Source of the DNA: Chitinophagales bacterium
GTDB lineage: Bacteria > Bacteroidota > Bacteroidia > Chitinophagales > LD1
Length of the DNA: 64,000 bases
Direction of reading: 5' to 3'
NCBI GenBank assembly: GCA_019638515.1
Contig: JAHBTS010000002.1
Coordinates: forward strand, 427,558 to 491,557
The notes under the pieces were generated by a model. It saw only the letters and a list, made by a program, of their open reading frames with translations. It was not told the origin of the DNA and searched no databases. Made by a program: the position numbers and the translations under genes. Numbering within the stretch: the stretch's first letter is position 1; each line of letters starts with the position of its first letter. Of the stretch, positions 1-8,832 are shown in pieces.

Positions 1-305
1 CTATTTCAATTATTGCAGACCACACATTGTTTGTACCCAACACATTCTCGCCTAACAACGATGGATCTAACGATACCTGGGGCGTATTTGGAAATTTAGA
101 TGGTATAAAAGAGTTTGATTTAAAAATATTCAATCGTTGGGGCGAAAAAGTGTACGAAAGCAGCGATCCGCATTTCCAATGGAACGGAACTTACTTGGGC
201 GTATTACAAGAACCCGGAGTTTTTGTTTACTATATGAAAGTAATTTTTGTAGATGGCTTAAAGCCGGAAGACGATGGCAAAGGCAGCATTACGCTCATTC
301 GCTAA
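1..305 (+). CDS. C-terminal end of a T9SS type B cargo protein (partial)
   Basis: The reading frame is open from the first base of the window, so the 5' end lies outside. About 100 residues are visible and form a type B (CHU_C, gliding-motility-associated) sorting domain: FVPNTFSPNNDGSND near the start, FDLKIFNRWGEKVYES in the middle and a closing beta-rich segment. In this family the domain directs export through the type IX secretion system and attachment at the cell surface. The TTG at base 27 is an internal Leu codon, not a start. The stop at 303-305 abuts the convergent DUF1573 gene with no gap. The function of the missing N-terminal part, often adhesin-like or enzymatic, cannot be judged. 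Confidence 0.9.
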   Translation, partial: ISIIADHTLFVPNTFSPNNDGSNDTWGVFGNLDGIKEFDLKIFNRWGEKVYESSDPHFQWNGTYLGVLQEPGVFVYYMKVIFVDGLKPEDDGKGSITLIR

Positions 306-752
306 TTACTGCTTGGGAGCCATTAAAGAAGGCGCTTTTACCGGAACAGACTTTTCTTGCTCCACGCTCAGTACATTACCTTTAATGGTAATTACTTTAG
401 TTGCTTCGCTGGCATTAGACGTTATAGAAATAGCTTTTGTAAAAGGACCTACCCTTCCTTGAGTGTTGTAAGTGGCAGTAACGGCAGCTTCTTTTCCCGG
501 CAATACCGGTTCTTTTGGCCAACTTGGAGTGGTACACCCGCAACTTGCTTTTACATTTGATAATACCAAAGGTTCCTTTCCTACATTCTTAAACTTGAAT
601 TCATGTGTTACTTGCGGCCCTTCCGGTATATCGCCAAAGTCGAATAACTCTTCTTGAAATTTAAAAACTGGCGCATTGGGATTCGGCTTTGCTTCTTGTG
701 CAATAGCCGCAGTAGCAAAAAACAATGTACAAGCAAGTAGTATTTTATTCAT
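306..752 (-). CDS. DUF1573 domain secreted protein
   Basis: This protein of 148 residues starts with a signal peptide (MNKILLACTLFFATAAIAQ), followed by a single DUF1573 domain. Its hallmarks are the FDFGDIPEG segment, an immunoglobulin-like beta pattern and the motif SCGCTTPSWP. DUF1573 proteins are common in Bacteroidota and probably periplasmic or surface-associated; their role is unknown. I chose the ATG at 752, because a longer frame to 851 would put 33 unrelated residues before the signal peptide. A well-spaced promoter lies upstream (800 to 770). The gene ends flush against the T9SS cargo gene on the other strand. Confidence 0.85.
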   Translation of the reverse strand: MNKILLACTLFFATAAIAQEAKPNPNAPVFKFQEELFDFGDIPEGPQVTHEFKFKNVGKEPLVLSNVKASCGCTTPSWPKEPVLPGKEAAVTATYNTQGRVGPFTKAISITSNASEATKVITIKGNVLSVEQEKSVPVKAPSLMAPKQ

Positions 753-769
753 TGAACCAAAATTTTTAG

Positions 770-800
770 CGAAGATAAACCACCACAGCAATGCAACAAA
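770..800 (-). promoter_or_regulatory. Promoter of the DUF1573 gene
   Basis: On the minus strand, TTTG at 800-797 is followed after exactly 19 bases by TATCTTCG at 777-770. This matches the Bacteroidota -33/-7 layout with C for T at the seventh base of the -7 box. The start codon lies 18 bases downstream of the -7 box. Confidence 0.6.
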
Positions 801-857
801 TACCTTAACATCATTTTGAACTATACAATAATTTAGAAGAATATACGCCATTCATAT

Positions 858-888
858 TTTGTGCAATTAAAAAGTTTCAATTGGTTTG
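858..888 (+). promoter_or_regulatory. Promoter of the sigma-54 activator gene
   Basis: TTTG at 858-861, a 19-base spacer and TTGGTTTG at 881-888 fit the Bacteroidota promoter pattern with one mismatch in the -7 box. The ATG at 901 is only 12 bases downstream, so the 5' leader should be very short. Confidence 0.5.
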
Positions 889-900
889 TAGCAGAAAGTC

Positions 901-2145
901 ATGGATATTCAATCTATAAAAAATCGTTTTGGCATTATTGGAAATGCACCCGGCTTAAACCATGCCATTAGCATTGCAGAGCGCGTAGCATCTACCAATC
1001 TTACAGTTTTAATTACGGGAGAAAGCGGTGTGGGAAAAGAAGTATTTTCGCACATCATTCACCAACTGGGAAGCCGCAAACACAATCCGTTTATAGCTGT
1101 AAACTGCGGAGCAATTCCGGGTGGCACCATTGATTCGGAACTTTTTGGACACGAAAAAGGAGCTTTTACCGGAGCCAGCGAACAGCGCAAAGGTTACTTT
1201 GAAACCGTGGCCGGTGGCACTATTTTTTTAGACGAAGTAGGAGAACTTCCACACGGCACTCAAGCCCGCCTGCTGCGCGTATTAGAAACTGGAGAATTTA
1301 TTCGCGTAGGCTCTTCTAAGGTGCTTAAAACAGATGTGCGCATTATTGCAGCTACCAACGTAAACCTGCAACATGCTGTAAGCGCAGGGCGCTTTAGAGA
1401 AGATTTATATTACCGTTTAAGCACCGTTCCAATTACCATTCCGCCATTGCGCGAAAGAGGCGATGATGTGTATTTACTCTTTAGAAAGTTCAGCATAGAT
1501 TTTGCAGAAAAACACCGCATTACTCCCATTCGCCTTACCGATGAGGCACGCCTACTTATCTTAAAATACACTTGGCCCGGCAACGTGCGCCAGCTTAAAA
1601 ACGTGGCAGAGCAAGTAAGTATCTTAGCTACCGACCGCGAAGTTTCTGCTGCCCAACTCATTTCTATTGTGCCGGATATAGCCGATAATAAATTACCTGC
1701 ATTGGTGCAAAACAGCGGTGGATACGATACTGCATCTGCCGGAGGATTTACCGAAAGAGAAATTTTATACAAACTTATATTCGACTTAAAAAAGGATTTA
1801 AACGATTTAAAACACTTTGTATTCGATATTGCCAAAGGTGGCACCGCCACGCATTCTTTCGAAGAAAGAGAAATGCCACAGCAAGTTTCCTTTCAGCAAA
1901 GTATAAATCCGCAACCCGTAATTATTTCTGCCGAAAAACATCCTGTATTCATCAACGAAAAAACGCCAACCTTCCAAGAACACGAAACAGTAGAAGAAAG
2001 CCTTTCGCTAGTAGATAAGGAACGAGAACTTATTGTGAAAGCTCTAAAAAAACACCGCAATAAACGCAGAGATGCAGCAGCCGATTTAGGAATTTCGGAA
2101 CGCACACTTTATCGAAAAATTAAGGAATATAATTTAGACGAATAA
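901..2145 (+). CDS. Sigma-54-dependent transcriptional activator (AAA+/Fis type)
   Basis: The 414-residue protein begins almost directly with the AAA+ core of a bacterial enhancer-binding protein. Visible motifs are Walker A GESGVGKE (about residues 40-47), the RpoN-contacting loop GAFTGA (87-92), Walker B FLDEVGE (D111, E112), and a C-terminal Fis-type helix-turn-helix after residue 370 (AAADLGISERTLYRKI). There is no N-terminal receiver, PAS or GAF domain, so it is not a standard response regulator and input must come another way. It would remodel RpoN holoenzyme at sigma-54 promoters. Its targets are unknown. The family is often found near lptE in Bacteroidota; here the LptE-like gene is 8 kb away. 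Confidence 0.92.
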   Translation: MDIQSIKNRFGIIGNAPGLNHAISIAERVASTNLTVLITGESGVGKEVFSHIIHQLGSRKHNPFIAVNCGAIPGGTIDSELFGHEKGAFTGASEQRKGYFETVAGGTIFLDEVGELPHGTQARLLRVLETGEFIRVGSSKVLKTDVRIIAATNVNLQHAVSAGRFREDLYYRLSTVPITIPPLRERGDDVYLLFRKFSIDFAEKHRITPIRLTDEARLLILKYTWPGNVRQLKNVAEQVSILATDREVSAAQLISIVPDIADNKLPALVQNSGGYDTASAGGFTEREILYKLIFDLKKDLNDLKHFVFDIAKGGTATHSFEEREMPQQVSFQQSINPQPVIISAEKHPVFINEKTPTFQEHETVEESLSLVDKERELIVKALKKHRNKRRDAAADLGISERTLYRKIKEYNLDE

Positions 2146-2155
2146 CCCACCTGCA

Positions 2156-4066
2156 TTATTCGAAAAAGCGCCAAATAACGCCCATTTTAAATGCTACATC
2201 TGCTGCCGGATAATTGGGAGCAGTGTAATAGCCACGCGGTCCAAAAACAGAACTTATATTATCTACCTTAGCTGTAATGCGAAACCAGCGCACCTTTAGG
2301 TTTAAAAACCAGTCCAATACTGGGTAAAAATTTAAACGCGTATTATTTTGCAATATCCACTGTCCGGTAAGCGGAAAATACTCATTCCCATAAAAAGAAG
2401 TATTGTAGCGCAAATCGAAACCAATACTAAACCACAATAACTTTTTAAAAATACGATTCTCATAATAAATACTATGGCGCGTAACCAAAAGCGGCAGCCT
2501 AATAGCGTTACTACCCGTTACAGATTGAAACCACACATCGTTATCTAAATGAAATCCTTTAATACCAAACCTATTGCCTGCATGCAACACTAATATATTC
2601 GCATTGGCAGCATCAAACGTAGGCACAGTTGGCGAACTGAAATAGAAGTAATTCTTTACATAATGATACTTGGCACCTGCAAAAACAGAAATTACTCGGT
2701 GGCTAAAAGTGTAATCGCCTCCAAATGCAAGCACATTTTGCTTGGGCAAATTATTAAACCACGATTCTCCTTTGCTGCTGTAATGCTGCCAAATAAATGG
2801 CGCTTCGGTTAAGTGATAATTTACGGCAGCTTCTACCTTTCCAAACTTCCCAAAATCATAGCCGGCACTACCATCTATACGCAAATCGTTTTGGTTGTAA
2901 CCCGCCATGTAATATGCCACTGCGGCTTTGTACAAAATTTTAGATTTCGCCAACGGATTATTTTGAATAACACCTTTTACATAAAAATTTCCAAACCAAT
3001 TTTTCCCCGAAGTTTCTTTAATGGCATAATAATCGTAATGCAGCGATGCCGATGCTTTAAAATTTGTTTGTGTTACCTCAGAATCGCTCTTTGCCAGCTG
3101 TCCTGTAAACTCCATGAAGGCGGCATTGGTAAAATGAATTACACTCAAATCGTACCTTAAAGAATCTTTCCCAGTCCAAAACGAGTTGTAGTAAGCAGAA
3201 TCCGGAGCCGTATCTAAGTATTTAAACTTCTCTCTTCCGGTTCCAATTTCGTAACCAATCTTAAAAGTTGGCACTTTTATTTTGGTAACAGAGGTATCCT
3301 TTTTTACATGCTGATACTTCCCAAAATGATAAGCTCCACGCGCCATCCAGCGCACTTCGTTGTAATCGTTTTTAGCAGTTTCTGATCTTACGGGCACTAA
3401 TTCTTTACTAAAAAAAGAACTACCCTTGGCAAACACATCGGCCTCTACGCCACCATTTTCTTTTGCCTGTGCCATGTTCAACAATAAAATGGTTTGCACA
3501 GAATAGTTGCGCTTTTTAGGTTCATAAAAACCATATAGCGTAAATCCATTTACATTGGTATGTTGATTAAGGTAGGCACCACGGCTGTTGTAGCGCGTAA
3601 AATCTACCCCAAACTGGAATTGCTCCTTTATTTGCCCGCCAAACTTACCGTTAAACATCTGCTCCACCTTCTGCCCTACTATATATTGAATTTGCGAATA
3701 CGGGCGCATTACTCTGTAAATACGCGTACTATCGAAAGTATATCGGTAAGCCTCAAATTGGTTAAACCCAACATTAAAGCCTGTAATTTTAAATGGCGAA
3801 AACACCAATGGATATGCGGCACTTCCGGTATTACCTATATTTAAGTATTCACTTCCCGGGCGCTGCATGGCATTAAACTCCTCTAAATTTACAATACTGG
3901 AATCTATTCTATAACGCACATCGGGAGCAGCATAATGGTACCATGTATCGTTGAGCGATTTACGCTTGGCAGTAGTATCTTTCTGCCCAACCGCAGTATG
4001 GAAAAGCAATAGCAAAAAGCAGGTATTCAACCATATAAAAGCAAACTGCCTCTGTGCCTTCCACAT
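2156..4066 (-). CDS. Putative outer-membrane porin (Porin_10-like)
   Basis: The 636-residue protein has a hydrophobic N-terminal export signal ending near HTAVGQ. A long run of amphipathic beta strands follows, rich in Tyr, Phe and Asn, and it closes with an aromatic residue (GVIWRFFE), as expected for a beta barrel. The opening block (DTWYHYAAPDVRYRIDSSI, then LGNTG-like and GFNQFEAYR segments) fits the Bacteroidota putative porin family PF14121. I chose the ATG at 4066. A TTG at 4102 would overlap the PNP stop codon and add 12 residues ahead of the signal. It is the last gene of a minus-strand run with PNP and lpxK. The substrate is unknown. Confidence 0.8.
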   Translation of the reverse strand: MWKAQRQFAFIWLNTCFLLLLFHTAVGQKDTTAKRKSLNDTWYHYAAPDVRYRIDSSIVNLEEFNAMQRPGSEYLNIGNTGSAAYPLVFSPFKITGFNVGFNQFEAYRYTFDSTRIYRVMRPYSQIQYIVGQKVEQMFNGKFGGQIKEQFQFGVDFTRYNSRGAYLNQHTNVNGFTLYGFYEPKKRNYSVQTILLLNMAQAKENGGVEADVFAKGSSFFSKELVPVRSETAKNDYNEVRWMARGAYHFGKYQHVKKDTSVTKIKVPTFKIGYEIGTGREKFKYLDTAPDSAYYNSFWTGKDSLRYDLSVIHFTNAAFMEFTGQLAKSDSEVTQTNFKASASLHYDYYAIKETSGKNWFGNFYVKGVIQNNPLAKSKILYKAAVAYYMAGYNQNDLRIDGSAGYDFGKFGKVEAAVNYHLTEAPFIWQHYSSKGESWFNNLPKQNVLAFGGDYTFSHRVISVFAGAKYHYVKNYFYFSSPTVPTFDAANANILVLHAGNRFGIKGFHLDNDVWFQSVTGSNAIRLPLLVTRHSIYYENRIFKKLLWFSIGFDLRYNTSFYGNEYFPLTGQWILQNNTRLNFYPVLDWFLNLKVRWFRITAKVDNISSVFGPRGYYTAPNYPAADVAFKMGVIWRFFE

Positions 4067-4098
4067 ACTTCCTACAACAGCCAAATGTTTGTAACCGC

Positions 4099-4923
4099 TC
4101 AAATCCTACGCAGCAATTCAACAATAATTTTACGCATGTTGGGCTCGGCAGCTTTTGCCTTCTCCAATACAAAATCGTGGCTTACCATATCGGCCTTTTC
4201 CGGTGGATAACCCATATCGCTAATTACAGAAATGGCAAACACTTCCATATCCATGTGCCTTGCCACTACCACTTCCGGTGTGGTGCTCATGCCCACGGCA
4301 TCGCCACCAATTAAATGATACATTTTATATTCGGCAGGAGTTTCAAAGGTAGGCCCTTGCACACCCACATACACTCCGGTGTGGCAAGTAATATTGTTTT
4401 CCAACGCAATTTCCAATCCCTTGTTTATCAACTCTCTGTTGTATGGCACGCTCATGTTTGGGAAACGCGGCCCCAATGTAGGTTCGTTCTTACCTCGCAG
4501 CGGATGCTCCGGCTGCAAATAAATATGGTCGCGCAAAATCATTAAATCGCCCACTTCAAAATCGGCATTCATACCGCCCGATGCGTTTGAAATAAACAAA
4601 TGCGTAACGCCCAAAAACTTCATTACTCGAATAGGAAACACTACTTCTTGCATAGAGTAACCTTCGTAATAATGTAATCTTCCACTCATGGCAATTACGT
4701 TTTTACCGCCCAGCTCGCCAAAAATTAAAGCTCCGCTGTGCCCTTGCACCGTAGAAACCGGAAAGTTAGGAATATCGCTATACGGCAATTGCAAATGCAC
4801 ATCTATTTCTTTCGAAAGATTGCCCAATCCCGAACCCAAAATAATACCGTAATGGTAATCTTTTGAAATTCGCTTTTTTATGAATGAAGTGGTGGCTTCA
4901 ATTTTTTCTAGAATGTTTTCCAT
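4099..4923 (-). CDS. punA: Purine-nucleoside phosphorylase
   Basis: This is a trimeric-type purine nucleoside phosphorylase of 274 residues, which cleaves inosine and guanosine with phosphate to a free base and ribose-1-phosphate in purine salvage. Phosphate- and base-binding signatures are visible: LGSGLG near residue 30, GRLHYYEGY, SNASGG, GPTFETPAEY and VGMSTTPEVVVARH. Length is typical. The ATG at 4923 shares one base with the lpxK stop (TGATG), indicating translational coupling; the preceding TTG is less likely. Assignment of the enzyme class is firm. The gene symbol is by analogy. Confidence 0.93.
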   Translation of the reverse strand: MENILEKIEATTSFIKKRISKDYHYGIILGSGLGNLSKEIDVHLQLPYSDIPNFPVSTVQGHSGALIFGELGGKNVIAMSGRLHYYEGYSMQEVVFPIRVMKFLGVTHLFISNASGGMNADFEVGDLMILRDHIYLQPEHPLRGKNEPTLGPRFPNMSVPYNRELINKGLEIALENNITCHTGVYVGVQGPTFETPAEYKMYHLIGGDAVGMSTTPEVVVARHMDMEVFAISVISDMGYPPEKADMVSHDFVLEKAKAAEPNMRKIIVELLRRI

Positions 4924-5972
4924 CAATTATTGTGTTCTAATGTTGTTGTAATAAAGGTGCGAATATCGTTTGAAAATTTTTCTGTACCATCAAAAAGAAA
5001 GCGGTGGCGCACGGGTTGAATATACAAGCGAAATTCATTTTGCAAAAACCATTGGCGAAACGGCATTAACCTCACTGCATCTTTTTCGGTTGTAACTATA
5101 ATAGTTTTATCCGGTAAATTTCTTTTCATCTCGTGCAGTTGTTCCAAATCGTGGTTGGTGTACTTATGATGGTCTGCAAAATTCATTTCAAAAACTTTCT
5201 TTCCGCCTTTTTCATAATGCGCCTTTAGCGGCTCTGCATTGGCTATTCCTGTAAGCAACAATATGTTTTCAAATTGCTCCTCTCTTCCATTGCTGTTTAT
5301 TTCATTCAACCAGCCGTATTCCAACATGGTAAAATACACTCTTTGATATGAAAACGGATTTATTTCTGCACGTATTGTTTCTGCCGCCTGCGGTGTTAAA
5401 TCTGCCGGACACTTGGTTACAATCACAATATCGGCACGGTGATAATTCTTTTTGCTCTCGCGCAACCAACCCATAGGAAAAATAGCATCGCGAGTAAACA
5501 AATTTCCGTACTCTGTGGTTAGCAACATTAAACCAGGCTTTATGGCTCGGTGTTGAAAAACATCATCCAACACAATAACCTCCGTTTCCGGAAATTCGTG
5601 TAGCAACATGGGCACACCAATCACCCTATCTTCGCTCAAGCATACAGGCACCTGCGGAAATTTCCACTTAAACAACAAAGGTTCATCGCCCGAGTGCAAA
5701 AAATCCGATTCGGTTTCCACCACTGCAAAACCCTGTGTACGCCTTCCGTAACCTCTACTCAACACAGCCATTTTAAACTCCGAAGAAAACGCACCCAGCA
5801 GCCATTCAACCAATGGCGATTTACCCGTGCCCCCCATACTTAAATTACCAATTCCAATAAGCGGCAATTGAAACGAGGCTCGATTAATTACCTTTTTATC
5901 AAAAAAATAATTCCGAATTTCAGTTACACACCAAAATATAAATGCAGGAAATGCAAACAGTACTTTTTTCAA
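4923..5972 (-). CDS. lpxK: Tetraacyldisaccharide 4'-kinase
   Basis: LpxK phosphorylates the 4' position of the lipid A precursor at the inner membrane. The 349-residue protein has a hydrophobic N-terminal anchor (VLFAFPAFIFWCV), then the glycine-rich P-loop GNLSMGGTGKSP at about residues 44-55, then the family segments LSRGYGR, GDEPLLF and LDDVFQHR. Length is normal. No in-frame ATG exists upstream before a stop codon, and no internal ATG keeps the N-terminal anchor, so the start appears to be the TTG at 5972. It is followed by PNP with a one-base overlap and is divergent from lysS. Confidence 0.92.
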   Translation of the reverse strand: MKKVLFAFPAFIFWCVTEIRNYFFDKKVINRASFQLPLIGIGNLSMGGTGKSPLVEWLLGAFSSEFKMAVLSRGYGRRTQGFAVVETESDFLHSGDEPLLFKWKFPQVPVCLSEDRVIGVPMLLHEFPETEVIVLDDVFQHRAIKPGLMLLTTEYGNLFTRDAIFPMGWLRESKKNYHRADIVIVTKCPADLTPQAAETIRAEINPFSYQRVYFTMLEYGWLNEINSNGREEQFENILLLTGIANAEPLKAHYEKGGKKVFEMNFADHHKYTNHDLEQLHEMKRNLPDKTIIVTTEKDAVRLMPFRQWFLQNEFRLYIQPVRHRFLFDGTEKFSNDIRTFITTTLEHNN

Positions 5973-6085
5973 ACGTTGAAAAGAAAATGGAAAGCAAATA
6001 AAATAGAATTAGAATAAAGTGGGGCGAACACTTATTTTCGCCTCCCTCAATTAAAATCTGATATTTAAAAATACAGCATCTTAAA

Positions 6086-7609
6086 ATGAATCAACTAAGT
6101 GAACAAGAAATTGTAAGAAGAGAAAAACTAAAAGAATTTGAACGTTTAGGAATAGAGCCATATCCGGCAGAATTGTTTGAAGTAAATGTAAACTCCCAGC
6201 AAATTCACCAAACATTTAAAGGCGAAGAAGGCGCAGCACCTTGGCAGGTATCTATTGCCGGAAGAATAATGGCCATCCGCCTTATGGGCAAAGCCGCCTT
6301 TGCTGTACTCGAAGACCAACACGGCAAAATACAACTCTATGTTTCTAAAAACGATTTGCAACGAGGCGAAGACACTACACTCTGGGATGAAGTATTTAAG
6401 AAGTTACTAGACATTGGCGATTTTGTTGGTGTAAAAGGTCAAGTTTTTAAAACCAAAACCGGAGAAACCTCCATTCATGTGCACGAATTTAAGTTTCTTG
6501 CAAAATCGCTTCGTCCATTGCCAATCGTAAAAGAAAAAGACGGAGAGGTTTACGATGCATTCAGCGACCCCGAACTGCGCTACCGCCAGCGCTACGTAGA
6601 TTTAGTAGTAAACCCTGGAGTGCGCGAAACCTTTTTAAAACGAACCAAACTCATACAAACCATCCGCGATTACCTAAACCAATACGGAGGTATAGAAGTA
6701 GATACACCCGTATTGCAAAATATTCCCGGAGGTGCTGCCGCACGGCCATTCACCACACACCACAATGCACTCGATATACCGCTTTATTTACGCATAGCAA
6801 ACGAACTGTACTTAAAACGCCTTATTGTTGGCGGCTTCGACTTTGTATATGAATTCAGCCGCAACTTTCGCAACGAAGGAATGGACAGAACCCACAATCC
6901 CGAATTTACCGTGCTTGAATTTTATGTGGCATACAAAGACTATTTTTGGATGATGAACTTTACAGAGCAATTATTTGAAAAAATTGCGCTGGCACTCCAC
7001 GGCACCACCGATGTAACCGTAGGCGAAAACACCATTAGTTTTAAAGCCCCTTTTAAACGCATTGGCATATTAGAAGCCATTACCGAAGCCACCGGAGCAG
7101 ATGTAAGCCAAATGGACGAAGCGCAATTGCGCGAACTTTGTAAACAGCACAAATTAGAAATTGATGCCTCTATGGGCAAAGGAAAATTGATAGACGAACT
7201 CTTCAGCGAACTTTGCGAAAAGAAATTTGTGCAGCCCACATTTATTATAGACTATCCGGTAGAAATGAGTCCGCTCACCAAAAAACACCGCAGCAAACCG
7301 GGGTTGGTAGAGCGCTTTGAACTTATGATAAACGGAAAAGAAATTGCTAATGCATATAGCGAGCTAAACGATCCTATAGACCAACGCGCCCGCTTCGAAG
7401 AGCAAGTAAAACTAATGGAACGCGGTGATGACGAAGCCATGTTTATAGATCACGATTTTCTTCGCGCATTGGAATATGGCATGCCGCCAACATCGGGCAT
7501 TGGCATTGGTATAGATCGCTTGTGTATGCTCATGACCAATCAGCCAAGCATACAGGAAGTATTGTTTTTTCCGCAAATGCGTCCTGAAAAAACAGCCAGC
7601 GAAGAATAA
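6086..7609 (+). CDS. lysS: Lysyl-tRNA synthetase, class II
   Basis: The 507-residue enzyme charges tRNA-Lys. An N-terminal OB-fold anticodon-binding domain (about 55-150, with [19 protein letters not shown]) precedes the class II catalytic core. Motif 2 is [15 protein letters not shown] and motif 3 is [13 protein letters not shown], just before the C-terminal FFPQMRPE. Length and domain order are standard for a bacterial LysRS. It is monocistronic here, divergent from lpxK. A -7-like box, TATTTTCG at 6033-6040, lies upstream but lacks a convincing -33 box. Confidence 0.97.
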   Translation: MNQLSEQEIVRREKLKEFERLGIEPYPAELFEVNVNSQQIHQTFKGEEGAAPWQVSIAGRIMAIRLMGKAAFAVLEDQHGKIQLYVSKNDLQRGEDTTLWDEVFKKLLDIGDFVGVKGQVFKTKTGETSIHVHEFKFLAKSLRPLPIVKEKDGEVYDAFSDPELRYRQRYVDLVVNPGVRETFLKRTKLIQTIRDYLNQYGGIEVDTPVLQNIPGGAAARPFTTHHNALDIPLYLRIANELYLKRLIVGGFDFVYEFSRNFRNEGMDRTHNPEFTVLEFYVAYKDYFWMMNFTEQLFEKIALALHGTTDVTVGENTISFKAPFKRIGILEAITEATGADVSQMDEAQLRELCKQHKLEIDASMGKGKLIDELFSELCEKKFVQPTFIIDYPVEMSPLTKKHRSKPGLVERFELMINGKEIANAYSELNDPIDQRARFEEQVKLMERGDDEAMFIDHDFLRALEYGMPPTSGIGIGIDRLCMLMTNQPSIQEVLFFPQMRPEKTASEE

Positions 7610-7617
7610 AAAACAAC

Positions 7618-8055
7618 TTACTGCTGCGCCACTTCATCGGCAGCACACTGCTTGAGTTGTGTTGCCATTTCGGCAGCCGAAACATGCCTGGTGCTATTAA
7701 AAAACTCCTTTGCCATGTAGTTGAGGATATTTGCCGTTTCTACTTCATTCAGTTTAATGGGGTACATCATTTGGTCGTATTCTTTACCATTTACCACAAT
7801 AGCTCCGTTCATACCATTCCTAATCCAGCAGGCTATGGAATCAAAATGTTCCATCGCCATATCGGCATTTTTTAAAGGCGGTATCAACTGTTTTATTCCT
7901 TCTCCGGCAATGCCGTGGCAATCGGCACAATGTTTTTTATACAACAGCTTTCCGGGATTATCTAATACGCCATAGTTGAAAAAACTATACGCAAAAGCCC
8001 CTGCTAAAAAAATAAGCGGAGAAAACTTCAACCAATCTAATACTTTACCCTTCAT
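7618..8055 (-). CDS. Membrane-anchored monohaem cytochrome c
   Basis: The 145-residue protein has one N-terminal hydrophobic segment (FSPLIFLAGAFAYSFF) and then a haem-binding CADCH motif at about residues 43-47 (YKKHCADCHGIAGEG), typical of class I cytochrome c. A Met in the segment EYDQMMYPI is the likely sixth ligand. It should sit on the periplasmic face of the inner membrane, or be exported, and carry electrons; its partners are not encoded nearby. It is convergent with lysS with an 8-base gap. The last 30 residues form a helical tail without obvious function. Confidence 0.85.
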   Translation of the reverse strand: MKGKVLDWLKFSPLIFLAGAFAYSFFNYGVLDNPGKLLYKKHCADCHGIAGEGIKQLIPPLKNADMAMEHFDSIACWIRNGMNGAIVVNGKEYDQMMYPIKLNEVETANILNYMAKEFFNSTRHVSAAEMATQLKQCAADEVAQQ

Positions 8056-8124
8056 GCCTGCCGCAAATTAAATAGTATTCAACTTTTAAAAAATTATTAA
8101 CGAACCTTTACAAAGCCCAATAGT

Positions 8125-8772
8125 CTAGCGCCTTATTTCTAAATACACTTCACGAAATTCGCTGAGCATAATGGCTGTGGCTCCCCAAATAATATGCTTG
8201 CCAAAAACAAAAGCCGGCACCTTTGCCTCCAAGCCATTACCCACGGGCACTTGCACCAATTGTATGCTACCATCGTTTGCAAAAAAAGAAATTGGAATCT
8301 CTACTACCTCTGCTACCTCCCGCTCCTCCGGAATAAATACGGTAGGTTGCCGTAAATAGCCCACCACCGGCTGCACCCAAAAATTACTTGGAGGAATATA
8401 TAAATCCGATAGCAACCCAAGCACATCTACATTCTCTTGCCGCACGCCCACTTCCTCTTCGGCCTCACGCAAAGCAGTTTTTACAATGCTGCCATCCTGC
8501 TCTTCAAACTTCCCTCCCGGAAAACTCATTTGCCCACTATGCACACCTTTGTAACTTCTGCGCTGCGTAAACACGGTAAACCACTCTTCGTTCTTTTCAT
8601 ACAACAGCATTAAAACCCCGCTGCGCTTGGGATGCAGCGCTGCAATGGCATCGCTATTCAAGCGTGGGCGATAACTTGGAGCCATGCGATACTGAGCATC
8701 TTCGCCCGGTAAAGCCTGCTGCAAACGCTCATATAATTGCCTAATAAACGGAGAAAAATTTTCGAGTTCCAT
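8125..8772 (-). CDS. Nudix hydrolase, CoA pyrophosphatase-like
   Basis: The 215-residue protein contains a complete Nudix box, GGKFEEQDGS followed by ALREAEEEVGV, with all expected Glu residues. The preceding segment FTQRRSYKGVHSGQMSFPGG is the signature that separates CoA pyrophosphatases (NudL/PCD1 type) from other Nudix enzymes. It therefore probably cleaves CoA or acyl-CoA to 4'-phosphopantetheine and adenosine 3',5'-bisphosphate. The ATG at 8772 is supported by a promoter on the minus strand at 8810-8780. It is divergent from the coiled-coil gene at 8833. Confidence 0.85.
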   Translation of the reverse strand: MELENFSPFIRQLYERLQQALPGEDAQYRMAPSYRPRLNSDAIAALHPKRSGVLMLLYEKNEEWFTVFTQRRSYKGVHSGQMSFPGGKFEEQDGSIVKTALREAEEEVGVRQENVDVLGLLSDLYIPPSNFWVQPVVGYLRQPTVFIPEEREVAEVVEIPISFFANDGSIQLVQVPVGNGLEAKVPAFVFGKHIIWGATAIMLSEFREVYLEIRR

Positions 8773-8779
8773 TCTTGCG

Positions 8780-8810
8780 CGAAAGAATTTACTTTTGCAA
8801 CCTTTTCAAA
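8780..8810 (-). promoter_or_regulatory. Promoter of the Nudix gene
   Basis: On the minus strand, TTTG at 8810-8807 is followed after 19 bases by TTCTTTCG at 8787-8780. The -7 box has T for A at its second base and C for T at its seventh. The ATG at 8772 lies 7 bases after the box, so the mRNA would be leaderless or nearly so. It overlaps the opposite-strand -7 box at 8790-8797. Confidence 0.4.
8790..8797 (+). promoter_or_regulatory. -7 box ahead of the coiled-coil/LptE-like pair
   Basis: TACTTTTG is a perfect TAnnTTTG -7 element, 35 bases before the ATG at 8833. The -33 position (8767-8770, TTCC) is a poor match, so only the -7 half is well supported. Confidence 0.4.
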
Positions 8811-8832
8811 AAAAATCATTTAGAAGAAATTC